A stretch of DNA of 8,945 nucleotides from Erythrobacter donghaensis (GCF_001557325.1 NZ_LSJS01000236.1:1-8945); one strand, 5' to 3'. Positions 1 to 7,232 are shown, counted from the stretch's first letter. Numbers and translations: made by a program. The notes: generated by a model not told the origin, from the letters alone.

Positions 1-1079
1 TCCCAGAGGCGGTCGATATTGCAATGATGCAGCCAGAAGATCGGATCGAGCGCGGCGGTGTCGGGATCGGTCATCAGCCCGAGACCGGCGGAATTGGACC
101 GCCCGATCAGCACGTGCACGAGATTGTGCGGGAAGCTCTCGATCAGGCCATTGGTGGTGCCGCTCCAGCTGAAGCCGGTCTTCACGCCGCCGAACCCGGG
201 GCTGCCCCCGCCGCCGGGGCCGGTGAACCGGCGTTCGGCGAGGGCATCGAGCATCCGGGTGCGGCCGTTGACGGTCTTGAAGTCGAAGGGTGTCGCACCG
301 CTCAACTCGCCATAGCGCTGGGTGACGAACAGCGGATTGTCGCCGGTGCCGTCGGGCCAGTCGGGCGAACGGAACGCGGGCGGCAGGACGTTCTCGCCCG
401 CGTTCATGTAGTTCCAGTAGGGCAGCGCCCAGGTCGCGTGCGGGCCGCCGAGATCCCTGATCGCCGCGCGGATCAGGTCCTCGAAGGCCTGCAGATAGCC
501 GCGATGCCAAGGGAGGAAGTACCACGACTGGTGCTGGCACTGGTCGAAATAGGTCGCGACGTCGGCCGCCGAGGGGGCCGGGTCGTTCGGCAGGGGCCTG
601 GTGATGTTGTAGCCGTCCCACACCGACCTGTTGATGCCGTGGATCGCGGCCATGAAGCGCCAGCTCGTCCGGTCGGCGAGGGCGCGTGCCTTGAGCGCCT
701 TGACCGCGCGGGCATACCACAGCAGCGTATCGGGCCAATCGCCTGGCCCCAGCTTGTAGACATTGCGCCGGGTACGCACAGTTGGAGCCGCCAGCACCGA
801 GCCCGGCTCGGCGACCAGCCCGGTGTCGATCTCGTCCCCACCGTTGATCCTGACCTTGAGAGTGTCGGTCGGCTGCGGCGGATTGGCGGCGTAGCCGGTG
901 AAGCCGAGCCCGTGCTGGTCGATCCGGATCCCGGCGATTTCCTGCGCGCCGATTGCCGCGCTGACATCGGCATTGGGGCCGAAGCTCGCGGCCGCCCAGG
1001 CCTGCACCTGGTGCGCGCCCCAGGGCGAGGGGGTCGCGGCTGCCGGACCAACCCGGAACCCCTTGAATTCGATGGCCAT
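1..1079 (-). CDS. Tyrosinase / polyphenol oxidase (type-3 copper), N-terminal 359 residues, cut by left edge
   Basis: This is predicted to be a binuclear copper oxidase that converts phenols to o-diphenols and/or o-quinones with O2. The start is the ATG at 1079-1077, behind a strong AGGAGG with 7-nt spacing. CuA ligands are visible as H147 (AAIHGIN), H183 and H192 (CQHQSWYFLPWHRGY, H-x8-H). CuB ligands are H318 and H322 (PHNLVH) and H352 in DPIFWLHHCNIDRLW, which fits the classical tyrosinase CuB signature. The ALPYWNY motif at 218-224 is also typical. C181 lies two residues before H183, the position that forms a Cys-His thioether in fungal tyrosinases. E314 and N319 match the proposed water-keeper pair. 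About 110 residues precede the catalytic core and match nothing I recognise; their TDTLKVRING-type strands look beta-rich. There is no signal peptide or twin-arginine motif. The C-terminus lies outside the window, so a C-terminal lid or extra domain cannot be judged. It is the downstream gene of an operon with the 1923-residue hydrolase-chassis protein. A pure catechol oxidase is the main alternative activity. Confidence 0.95.
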   Translation of the reverse strand, partial: MAIEFKGFRVGPAAATPSPWGAHQVQAWAAASFGPNADVSAAIGAQEIAGIRIDQHGLGFTGYAANPPQPTDTLKVRINGGDEIDTGLVAEPGSVLAAPTVRTRRNVYKLGPGDWPDTLLWYARAVKALKARALADRTSWRFMAAIHGINRSVWDGYNITRPLPNDPAPSAADVATYFDQCQHQSWYFLPWHRGYLQAFEDLIRAAIRDLGGPHATWALPYWNYMNAGENVLPPAFRSPDWPDGTGDNPLFVTQRYGELSGATPFDFKTVNGRTRMLDALAERRFTGPGGGGSPGFGGVKTGFSWSGTTNGLIESFPHNLVHVLIGRSNSAGLGLMTDPDTAALDPIFWLHHCNIDRLW

Positions 1080-1086
1080 CCCTGCT

Positions 1087-1092
1087 CCTCCT
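1087..1092 (-). promoter_or_regulatory. Strong SD of the tyrosinase gene, overlapping the upstream stop codon
   Basis: On the minus strand the sequence reads TAGGAGGAGCAGGGATG. The TAG (1093-1091) ends the upstream large gene, and its last two bases begin the AGGAGG (1092-1087). The ATG at 1079 follows after 7 nt. A ribosome terminating on the upstream gene therefore sits on the tyrosinase ribosome-binding site. This fixes the tyrosinase start and predicts translational coupling. Confidence 0.9.
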
Positions 1093-4000
1093 AAAGCTGG
1101 ACCAATTCGATCGAATCGATCCAGATTTCCCCCGTGGCGGCTGCCGTATCAAAATCGATCTCGAGTCGGCGAATGTCCATCCGCGGATCGTTCACGACCG
1201 AGGTCTCGGGCGGCAGAGCGAACATGGCGGCGGTATCGAAGTCGATCGTGTGCATCACGATCTGCGTCGCGTTGATGTCCGGCCCGCCGCCCGGATCCTG
1301 CATCGGCTTGTGCCGCGGCCGCCCCAGCGGGCCCTTCCACCCGGCATAGACCGCCGCCGATCCGAGCTCGCCCGCCGTGCCCGCGCCGTCGATCATGCGC
1401 ACGACGAAGTTGGGCTGCGCCATGGCGTCGATGCTGGCCTGTCCGGTGACGTCATAGGCCTGCCCGATCCGCATCAGGAGCCGCGTGTAGCGCGTCAGGT
1501 CGGCGCCGTTCCCGGCCGCGTCGGTGAGATCGTAGGCGAGCCGCGCGAGCGAGGTGGTCGCCGCGGCGACATCGACGATGCAGGCGCCGGTGGCATGGTT
1601 CACCTGCAGGTCGCGGACCGTGGCCGCTCCGGCGGCGGGCGTCTGCACCGGTGCGAGCGACGCGATCGCCATGATCGGATCGAGGGTGCGGGCGCCGAAA
1701 CTCGCGCTCACGCCTTCGAAATCGTCGATCGTGAGGAAGCCGGTGCCGAAGTGCCATTGCTGCGCGACGTCGATCCCGCTTGCGGACTTGACCTCGCCGC
1801 TGCGGAACGCGGCCTGCCGCGCCGCGTTGCCGTTGAGGATCAGGTCGAAGAACGCCCAGCCATACTCCTTGAGCAGCGCCTCGTGCGCCGCTTCCGAAGC
1901 GGCTGCGGCGGGCACGTCGAGCGCGGTCGCGCCGCCGGTGGTGCGCTGCCATTCGCCGTGGTCGCTCCACACGGGATTGTTGAAGCGGTTGTGGGTGCAG
2001 GGCGGGGCGAAGACGAACGCCTTGTGCGCCTTGCAGCGGTCATAGATCCGCGGGGCCGCGCCGGCAAAGGCGAAGCCGCCCGCCCGCCGCGCGCCGCTGA
2101 CGTCGCCGTCGAGCCCGCCCCAGATGCCGAGATAGGCGGTCTCCGGATTGTCGACCGCAACCTTGCTTGCCGCGGTTGCGCCGGTGAAGTCGGTCGGCGC
2201 GAGCGAGACCACGGCCTTGCAGGTGTAGCCCTTGGCCACGAGGTTGAGCTGGTGCGCACGGATCACCGCCTCGCCCCCGCGCGAATGGCCGAGCAGGCCG
2301 ACCTTCGCGAAATCGACCGCATCCCTGAGGAAGTGCCCGGGGTCCGCGGCAATCGCCGCCTTCAGCGCACCGATCGCGGCATTGATCATGCGCGCGCGCC
2401 ATTCCACCCACGATCCGGTCGCGTTGGCGAGATTGGTGCTGATCGAGAGGCTGATGATGCCCTCCGGCTGCGCCGCCAGATGTTCCTGGAGATAGCGGTA
2501 GCCTTCGTGATTGGGGATGCTGGAGAGCGTCCCGGTCGCTGCCGCCGCGCCGTTCTTGAGCGTCACCGGCTTGGGCTTGCCGGTCGCGACCAGCGCCTCG
2601 TGATTGCCGTGGACGATCACCGCCAGCGGCATGGCGCGCTTGCCCGAATGCGGGAAATGCACCGCCTTGGGCGTACCGGTAGAGGATGACTGCGCCGGAT
2701 AGCACAGCCGCGCGTCGATCCGCGTCAGGAACTTCGCGGGATCGGCCGGATCGGGCTTGATCAGCCCCGCGTCCTTCGCCGCCTGGAGGAAATCGAACGG
2801 CTGGTTGCCGGCGAAGTCTGTCACCCTGCCGAAGGGATCGATCACGGCAAAATCGCCGGCCGAATTGACCGGGTAGCTGGCGAGCGCGGCGATCCGGGCA
2901 TCCTCGAAATCGGCATGTTCGCTGACGTCATGGCGGCGCGTTCCCGCGGGCGGCGCGACCCGGGAGAAGGCATCGGCGACGAACGGCAGCGAGACCCACA
3001 GCGGCAAGTCGATCCATTCGGTGACCGGCGCCTTGCCGATCGCCAGCTCCTCGCCGATGGTCTCGAAGCTGACCGTTTCGGAGGTATCGCCATCCGAGCG
3101 GCTGACGGTCGCCTTGCCGTTGGGCGAACTGGCTGCATCCTCGACCAGCTTGGCGACGGTGTCGTTGCTGGTGGCGGGCGTTTCGGCGGGCGCGGGCGTC
3201 GCGCCGATCGACCCCATCAGCGCCTTCTTGGCCGCCGCCGAGGCCTGAGCGTCATCGAGATAGCCCGACTTCTTGGCCGATTCGATCTGCGCCAGCGTGC
3301 GGTCGAGCGTCATCGCCTTGTCGCGCGCCAGCGCCAGCGACACTGCTTCGCCCGCGAAGGCCTCGGCCGAGGTCATCGAGGCGGTGAGCGCGGCGAGCGC
3401 GTTCTTCTGGTTCTCGCTGAGGCCGGTCAGGTCCTTGAACACGTCCTTGCCCAGCGCCGCGAGCGCAGCTGCCATGCCGGTTGGCGCAGGCGCGTCGGGG
3501 ATGGACTGGTACTTGATCAGCGCATCGGGAAAGGCGCTCGGGCGCAGACGGGCCGGCTCGGCGAAGCGGCTGTCGGTCGAGAGCGCGGCGATCGCCGGGG
3601 GGCTGTCGGGCAGCGGGAAGTCGGTCCAGCGCCAGAACCGGTCCTCCTCGATCGTCTCGCAGGAATTGCACGATCCGGTCACCGCCTCGCCGAACACGCC
3701 GCGCGTCGGCACCGAAAGGCGGCGCGGCGGCGAGGGGGGCTGGTCGTAGAGCCTGAGCAGCACCTCGCCGGGGTCGATCCGGCCATCCTCGCCCGCCTCG
3801 GCCAGCGCCTCGCGCAGCACCGGATCGAGCTGGAAGCCGGGCGCCACCGGCATCACCAGGCAATTGCCGAGCACGCCGATCAGCCGGTTCTCGACCACCG
3901 AGGCGATCGAGCGCCCGCCCGAGAACGGTGCCTCGAACCCGTCGAGCAGCATGAACCGCCGGTCGCGGTCCATCCCCAGCCAGATCGCGCGGTGATAATA

Positions 4001-6862
4001 TTCGAGATTGTCGTTGAGGTGCCGCAGCAGCCGCCGCCGCGCCTGACGGTCCTGCGTGAGCTGGTTGCGCTCCTCGCGCCAGGTCATGCGCGAGGTGCTC
4101 ATGAAGGCGGGATCGCCGGGCAGCAGGTCGTCGAGCACGCGGTCGCTGTTGAACAGGGGCGCGGCGATCCGCTCGGTGCGGTAGCCGAGCTGCGCGCCGA
4201 CCAGCACCACGCTGGAGAAATCGGGGAGAGCATAGTCGGTGCGCACCTCCACCCCGGCGATCTGCGCGCGCGGGATGCGGTTGCCGATCGCATTGTCGTT
4301 GAGTGTCACCTCCATGATGTCGCCCTCGCGGTAGCGCGAGGCGACGGTGACATCGAATTGCGCCGGATGCGCGATCCCGTCGCGGTCGATCAGCATCACG
4401 TCGATGCTGTCGAGGAACGCGCGCGCGACCTGCGGGGCGATCTCGGTCTGGAAGATTCGGTCCTTCTGCGCCTCGTTGCGCCTGAACTGGTCGTAGATGA
4501 AATAGGGGCTGACCTTGATGATCGTCCCGAGCAGGCCCCACTGGGTCTGTTCGAGCACCGCGGCCGAAGCCTCGTCGGGATCCTTGGGCCGCGCGATCGA
4601 GACCCGGAAGCGCAGCCGGCCACTGAGTTCGGCGATCGGATCGTCGGCATAGCGCCGGTTGGGCGGCGTGGTCGCGGGATTGGACAGTCGCTCGATCGCA
4701 TCGAAGCCGCGCCGGATCGTGCTGCTGGGACAGGCGCGCTCGAGGATCTCGCGCCAGCGCAGCACCTTGGCATCGTCGAACAGCCCCATCTCGAGCGGCA
4801 CGAACAGGCACTCGCTGACCCCGGCGAGGCGCTCCTGCACGGCGAAGTGGCGCAGCACCTCGAAGTACTGGATCGTCAGCGCGTGGCAGCGGTTGTAGTT
4901 GGCGATGCTCTCGGTGATCGCGGTCACGTTCTCGGACTGGCTCACCGTGTTGACGACGGTGGAGCGCTGATCGCGCACGGCGGAGACGGCCTGCGAGGTC
5001 TGGTCGCGCAGGGCGTTCATGGTCTCGGCCGAGAACGCCCGTGCCGAATCCGCGCTCGCGCTGGAGCTTGCCCAGCCCGATCCCCCGCCGCCGCCGATCA
5101 CCAGCGGCCCGATCGCCAGCCCCAGCCCGCCGCCGACCGCGCCGGTGGTGGCGCTCGAGCTGCCCGAAAGGTTCTCGCGGAAGGCCGCGTTGGCGACTTC
5201 GTTCATGTCGCGATCGCGCGACAGCGAGGCGGTCAGCTGCTCGCGCGCGTCGGTCGATTCCTGCCGCGTCGCGCTGTCGCGGCGGCTCCAGTCGAGCGTG
5301 ACGATCTGCATCTGCTGGCCGGGCGCGAGCGGTATGCTCTTGACGAGGTCGCCGAGCGAATAGCCGTCGGCCTTCCATTCCTGCTTCAGGTGCAGGATAT
5401 GCCCGTGGGCGACGCTGGTCGCCTGATAGAATTCGGGCGTGTGATCCCAGTCGATGCGATGATCGGCGTTGAGTTCGGTCCGCCCTGCGGTGCCCTTGGC
5501 CCGGGCGCCGAGATAGTCGCGCAGCGCCTCGGCACTGACGCGCCGCTCGGCGGTCATCAGCTTGTCGGGGGTGAAGCCGTCGGGATCCTCGATCGCGGCG
5601 CTCAGCACCGCCAGCGGCAGCTTGGCGAGCGCGGTTTCCATCGCGGTGACGGCGACCTTCTCGCTCGCGGCGTCGCGCCACAGCGCCGATGTGCCGACGC
5701 CGGCGGTCGACAGCTGGTCGGTCGCGATCCGCGCGCGCAGTTCCTCGGCGAGGCCCGAGGCGCGCAAGGTCGCGGGCTCGATCATGCGCAGGCTGGTCTC
5801 GGCAGCGATGAAATCGTCCTCGCGGGCCGAACTGCGGCCGGTCTTGACCTGGCGGGTCTGGAAGGCCTCGGTGTGCATCGCGATGGCCGAGGCGCCGCTG
5901 ACCTGGGCGAGCGTGCCGACATCGAAGACGATCTTGCCCCAGTCGCCGGTCTTTGGCGCGGCGGGCTGACGGTCATCGGCGATCACCGTGCCGCGGATGG
6001 CCGGATCGGTGGTGCGCACGATGCGAAAGAAGTCGAACTCCTCGAGCGTGCGGTTGGGCCGGGTGAGCGACTGGCAACCGGTGCCGAGATCCTGCGTGAA
6101 CACGTTGCCCTGCACCGCCAGCGCGGCGGCATCGGGCAGCGCCGGGATGGCGAGATCGCAATCGCATTCCTCGGCGAGGTCGCTCGCAACCGCCGGATCG
6201 ACGCCGACGAGCAGCGGATCGGGCACCTCGCCGTCCTGGAGGACGATGTCGATCTCGCGCGCGGCAGCGCCTGCGCCGACCTTGAGCATCGCCACCGCAT
6301 GCGGCCCTGCGGGCACCAGGGCGCGGAAATAGCCCTGCTTGTCGGACTGGCCGCTCCAGACCAGCCGCGCCGCGCTGTCCGGGCCCTCCAGCCACAGCGA
6401 GACCGGCAGGCCGGCGAGCTTGCCGATCTCGCCCGTGGCGATCAGCAGCCGCCCGGCGATCGCGCGCTGCGCCCGCGCGGCCGCAGCCAGGGCCGAGGGG
6501 CTGAACGAGGGTGACGGACGCCGGACCTCGATGACGAGATCCTCCCGGCCCCCGCCCGCGCGCGGCGCGATCTCGTCGAGCCGCCGCACCGCCAGGGTCT
6601 CGCCCGAGGGCGCGGTCACTGCGAGGCGTCCATCCGGATCGGCCACAGCATTGGACGTGAGCGTGAAGGCGAAGCTGCCGTCCTCGCCGACATTCTCGCG
6701 GCGCTCGATCAGTTCGGGCCCCTCGTTGGTCTGGTGCGCATAATGCAGGAGGATGCCGTAGCCTTCGAACCGTGCCGCACCGCCGCTGGCGCCGCCGTGC
6801 GCGCCATTGTCCGTGATGGCGACGATCCTGCCGCTCACCTGCCGATCCGCCTTTCGCGCCAT
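1091..6862 (-). CDS. Large multidomain protein: beta-sandwich/chassis N-terminus, alpha/beta hydrolase, C-terminal jelly-roll-like domain (1923 aa)
   Basis: The ATG at 6862 is chosen because GAGGGG sits 7 nt upstream; a GTG at 6877 would add only MRGWA. Residues about 5-115 and 135-210 look like two Ig/transthyretin-type beta modules. A Cys cluster (C233, C235, C263) precedes NRTLEEF. Residues 425-583 carry DPDGFTP, SVAHGHIL and GYSLGDL..S.PLAPGQ, all shared with the divergent paralog at 7313. A Gly-rich hydrophobic stretch (about 575-600) is flanked by helical segments. A central region around 775-1015 includes LNDNLEYYHRAIW and VVENRLIGVLGN. C1065 and C1068 form a CxxC. Residues about 1145-1217 are helical, followed by a Pro/Ala/Thr linker. 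Residues about 1380-1680 form an alpha/beta hydrolase: HGNH at 1418-1421 (oxyanion loop), nucleophile S1527 in GHSRGGE, probable acid D1585 in GGLDGD, and H1624 in THNRFN. Residues about 1707-1923 end in GEIWIDSIELVQL, typical of galactose-binding/CIA30-like jelly rolls. The substrate is unknown; esterase is likeliest. No signal peptide or frameshift is seen. The chassis family is unrecognised. Confidence 0.93.
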   Translation of the reverse strand: MARKADRQVSGRIVAITDNGAHGGASGGAARFEGYGILLHYAHQTNEGPELIERRENVGEDGSFAFTLTSNAVADPDGRLAVTAPSGETLAVRRLDEIAPRAGGGREDLVIEVRRPSPSFSPSALAAAARAQRAIAGRLLIATGEIGKLAGLPVSLWLEGPDSAARLVWSGQSDKQGYFRALVPAGPHAVAMLKVGAGAAAREIDIVLQDGEVPDPLLVGVDPAVASDLAEECDCDLAIPALPDAAALAVQGNVFTQDLGTGCQSLTRPNRTLEEFDFFRIVRTTDPAIRGTVIADDRQPAAPKTGDWGKIVFDVGTLAQVSGASAIAMHTEAFQTRQVKTGRSSAREDDFIAAETSLRMIEPATLRASGLAEELRARIATDQLSTAGVGTSALWRDAASEKVAVTAMETALAKLPLAVLSAAIEDPDGFTPDKLMTAERRVSAEALRDYLGARAKGTAGRTELNADHRIDWDHTPEFYQATSVAHGHILHLKQEWKADGYSLGDLVKSIPLAPGQQMQIVTLDWSRRDSATRQESTDAREQLTASLSRDRDMNEVANAAFRENLSGSSSATTGAVGGGLGLAIGPLVIGGGGGSGWASSSASADSARAFSAETMNALRDQTSQAVSAVRDQRSTVVNTVSQSENVTAITESIANYNRCHALTIQYFEVLRHFAVQERLAGVSECLFVPLEMGLFDDAKVLRWREILERACPSSTIRRGFDAIERLSNPATTPPNRRYADDPIAELSGRLRFRVSIARPKDPDEASAAVLEQTQWGLLGTIIKVSPYFIYDQFRRNEAQKDRIFQTEIAPQVARAFLDSIDVMLIDRDGIAHPAQFDVTVASRYREGDIMEVTLNDNAIGNRIPRAQIAGVEVRTDYALPDFSSVVLVGAQLGYRTERIAAPLFNSDRVLDDLLPGDPAFMSTSRMTWREERNQLTQDRQARRRLLRHLNDNLEYYHRAIWLGMDRDRRFMLLDGFEAPFSGGRSIASVVENRLIGVLGNCLVMPVAPGFQLDPVLREALAEAGEDGRIDPGEVLLRLYDQPPSPPRRLSVPTRGVFGEAVTGSCNSCETIEEDRFWRWTDFPLPDSPPAIAALSTDSRFAEPARLRPSAFPDALIKYQSIPDAPAPTGMAAALAALGKDVFKDLTGLSENQKNALAALTASMTSAEAFAGEAVSLALARDKAMTLDRTLAQIESAKKSGYLDDAQASAAAKKALMGSIGATPAPAETPATSNDTVAKLVEDAASSPNGKATVSRSDGDTSETVSFETIGEELAIGKAPVTEWIDLPLWVSLPFVADAFSRVAPPAGTRRHDVSEHADFEDARIAALASYPVNSAGDFAVIDPFGRVTDFAGNQPFDFLQAAKDAGLIKPDPADPAKFLTRIDARLCYPAQSSSTGTPKAVHFPHSGKRAMPLAVIVHGNHEALVATGKPKPVTLKNGAAAATGTLSSIPNHEGYRYLQEHLAAQPEGIISLSISTNLANATGSWVEWRARMINAAIGALKAAIAADPGHFLRDAVDFAKVGLLGHSRGGEAVIRAHQLNLVAKGYTCKAVVSLAPTDFTGATAASKVAVDNPETAYLGIWGGLDGDVSGARRAGGFAFAGAAPRIYDRCKAHKAFVFAPPCTHNRFNNPVWSDHGEWQRTTGGATALDVPAAAASEAAHEALLKEYGWAFFDLILNGNAARQAAFRSGEVKSASGIDVAQQWHFGTGFLTIDDFEGVSASFGARTLDPIMAIASLAPVQTPAAGAATVRDLQVNHATGACIVDVAAATTSLARLAYDLTDAAGNGADLTRYTRLLMRIGQAYDVTGQASIDAMAQPNFVVRMIDGAGTAGELGSAAVYAGWKGPLGRPRHKPMQDPGGGPDINATQIVMHTIDFDTAAMFALPPETSVVNDPRMDIRRLEIDFDTAAATGEIWIDSIELVQL

Positions 6863-6869
6863 GGCCCAT

Positions 6870-6875
6870 CCCCTC
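6870..6875 (-). promoter_or_regulatory. SD of the 1923-aa gene
   Basis: On the minus strand GAGGGG lies 7 nt before the ATG at 6862. The SD overlaps the last base of an in-frame GTG at 6877, which itself has no good SD upstream. This supports the ATG as the true start. Confidence 0.7.
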
Positions 6876-6906
6876 ACCCGTGACTAACGCAGCACCCGTG
6901 ACGCCC

Positions 6907-6928
6907 GCGCAATCGCACCGGATTGCGC
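6907..6928. repeat. Perfect 8-bp inverted repeat, 6-nt loop
   Basis: The arms GCGCAATC (6907-6914) and GATTGCGC (6921-6928) are perfectly complementary around GCACCG. It lies 45 nt upstream of the ATG of the 1923-aa gene, so it is either a leader hairpin in that mRNA or a protein-binding site. No T-tract follows on either strand, which argues against a terminator. Confidence 0.6.
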
Positions 6929-7004
6929 ACAGCAGTCCGAGACAAGACCATCTAACGATGACTTACGCCAATCAGCCAAATCGATCATTGTTACGAAATC
7001 TTTT

Positions 7005-7034
7005 CGGAAGCGTGACTGCGAATCAACGCTTCCG
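7005..7034. repeat. Perfect 9-bp inverted repeat, 12-nt spacer (operator candidate)
   Basis: The arms CGGAAGCGT (7005-7013) and ACGCTTCCG (7026-7034) are perfectly complementary. Centre-to-centre arm spacing is about 21 bp, or two helical turns, which suits a dimeric regulator. The repeat sits in the AT-richer centre of the divergent region. It lacks an adjacent T-run in either direction, so an operator is likelier than a terminator. Confidence 0.5.
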
Positions 7035-7081
7035 GGCAAGTTTTGCTCGCGCTGGATAAGATATCAGCTTGCCGTCCAGCA

Positions 7082-7100
7082 ATTGTCGATTTGCGACAAT
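7082..7100. repeat. Perfect 7-bp inverted repeat, 5-nt loop
   Basis: The arms ATTGTCG (7082-7088) and CGACAAT (7094-7100) surround ATTTG. The repeat lies almost exactly midway between the two divergent start codons. It shares the TGTCG core with the longer repeat ending at 7129, suggesting a cluster of sites for one regulator. Confidence 0.5.
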
Positions 7101-7129
7101 CCTGATTTGATCCTCGGCAATGTCGCAAA
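7090..7129. repeat. Perfect 9-bp inverted repeat TTTGCGACA / TGTCGCAAA, 22-nt spacer
   Basis: TTTGCGACA (7090-7098) and TGTCGCAAA (7121-7129) are exact reverse complements. The left copy overlaps the right arm of the 7082-7100 repeat. The right copy lies just before the candidate -10 at 7132. This gives two full copies and one partial copy (TGTCGATTT, 7084-7092) of the same element within 46 bp. Confidence 0.5.
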
Positions 7130-7137
7130 GCTACAAT
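7107..7137 (+). promoter_or_regulatory. Candidate sigma70-type promoter for the plus-strand paralog
   Basis: TTGATC (7107-7112) and TACAAT (7132-7137) resemble -35 and -10 hexamers, but the spacer is 19 nt, longer than the optimal 17. The TGTCGCAAA element occupies the spacer next to the -10, where a bound repressor would block polymerase. If used, transcription would begin near 7144 and leave a leader of about 170 nt before the ATG at 7313. Confidence 0.3.
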
Positions 7138-7232
7138 CAATAGGGGCGGTGTTGCCGGAATTATTCCAGCACATTCTGCCATTAGAGACTCAGGGCGTAG
7201 TCTTCGTCCTGCGTTGGCGCGCGGGGAAGATC

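Noticed and set aside
24..1094. Plus-strand open frame of 356 codons
   Set aside because: Antisense to the tyrosinase, which has unmistakable copper-binding motifs on the minus strand.
1250..2689. Plus-strand open frame of 479 codons
   Set aside because: Antisense shadow over the hydrolase domain, whose catalytic motifs are in the minus-strand frame.
3252..5681. Minus-strand open frame of 809 codons in another frame
   Set aside because: Overlaps the real gene throughout; Arg/Ala/Pro-rich with no motif.
2915..6514. Plus-strand open frame of 1199 codons antisense to the large protein
   Set aside because: It lies wholly inside the minus-strand gene; its Arg/Gly/Ala/His-rich low-complexity translation is typical of the reverse frame of GC-rich genes, and it has no recognisable domain or SD.
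6863..6877. GTG start at 6877 for the large protein
   Set aside because: The ATG at 6862 has GAGGGG at 7-nt spacing; the GTG has no SD and overlaps that SD.
7005..7034. Rho-independent terminator
   Set aside because: No T-run directly follows the stem on either strand, and the repeat lies between divergent starts where no transcript needs to end.
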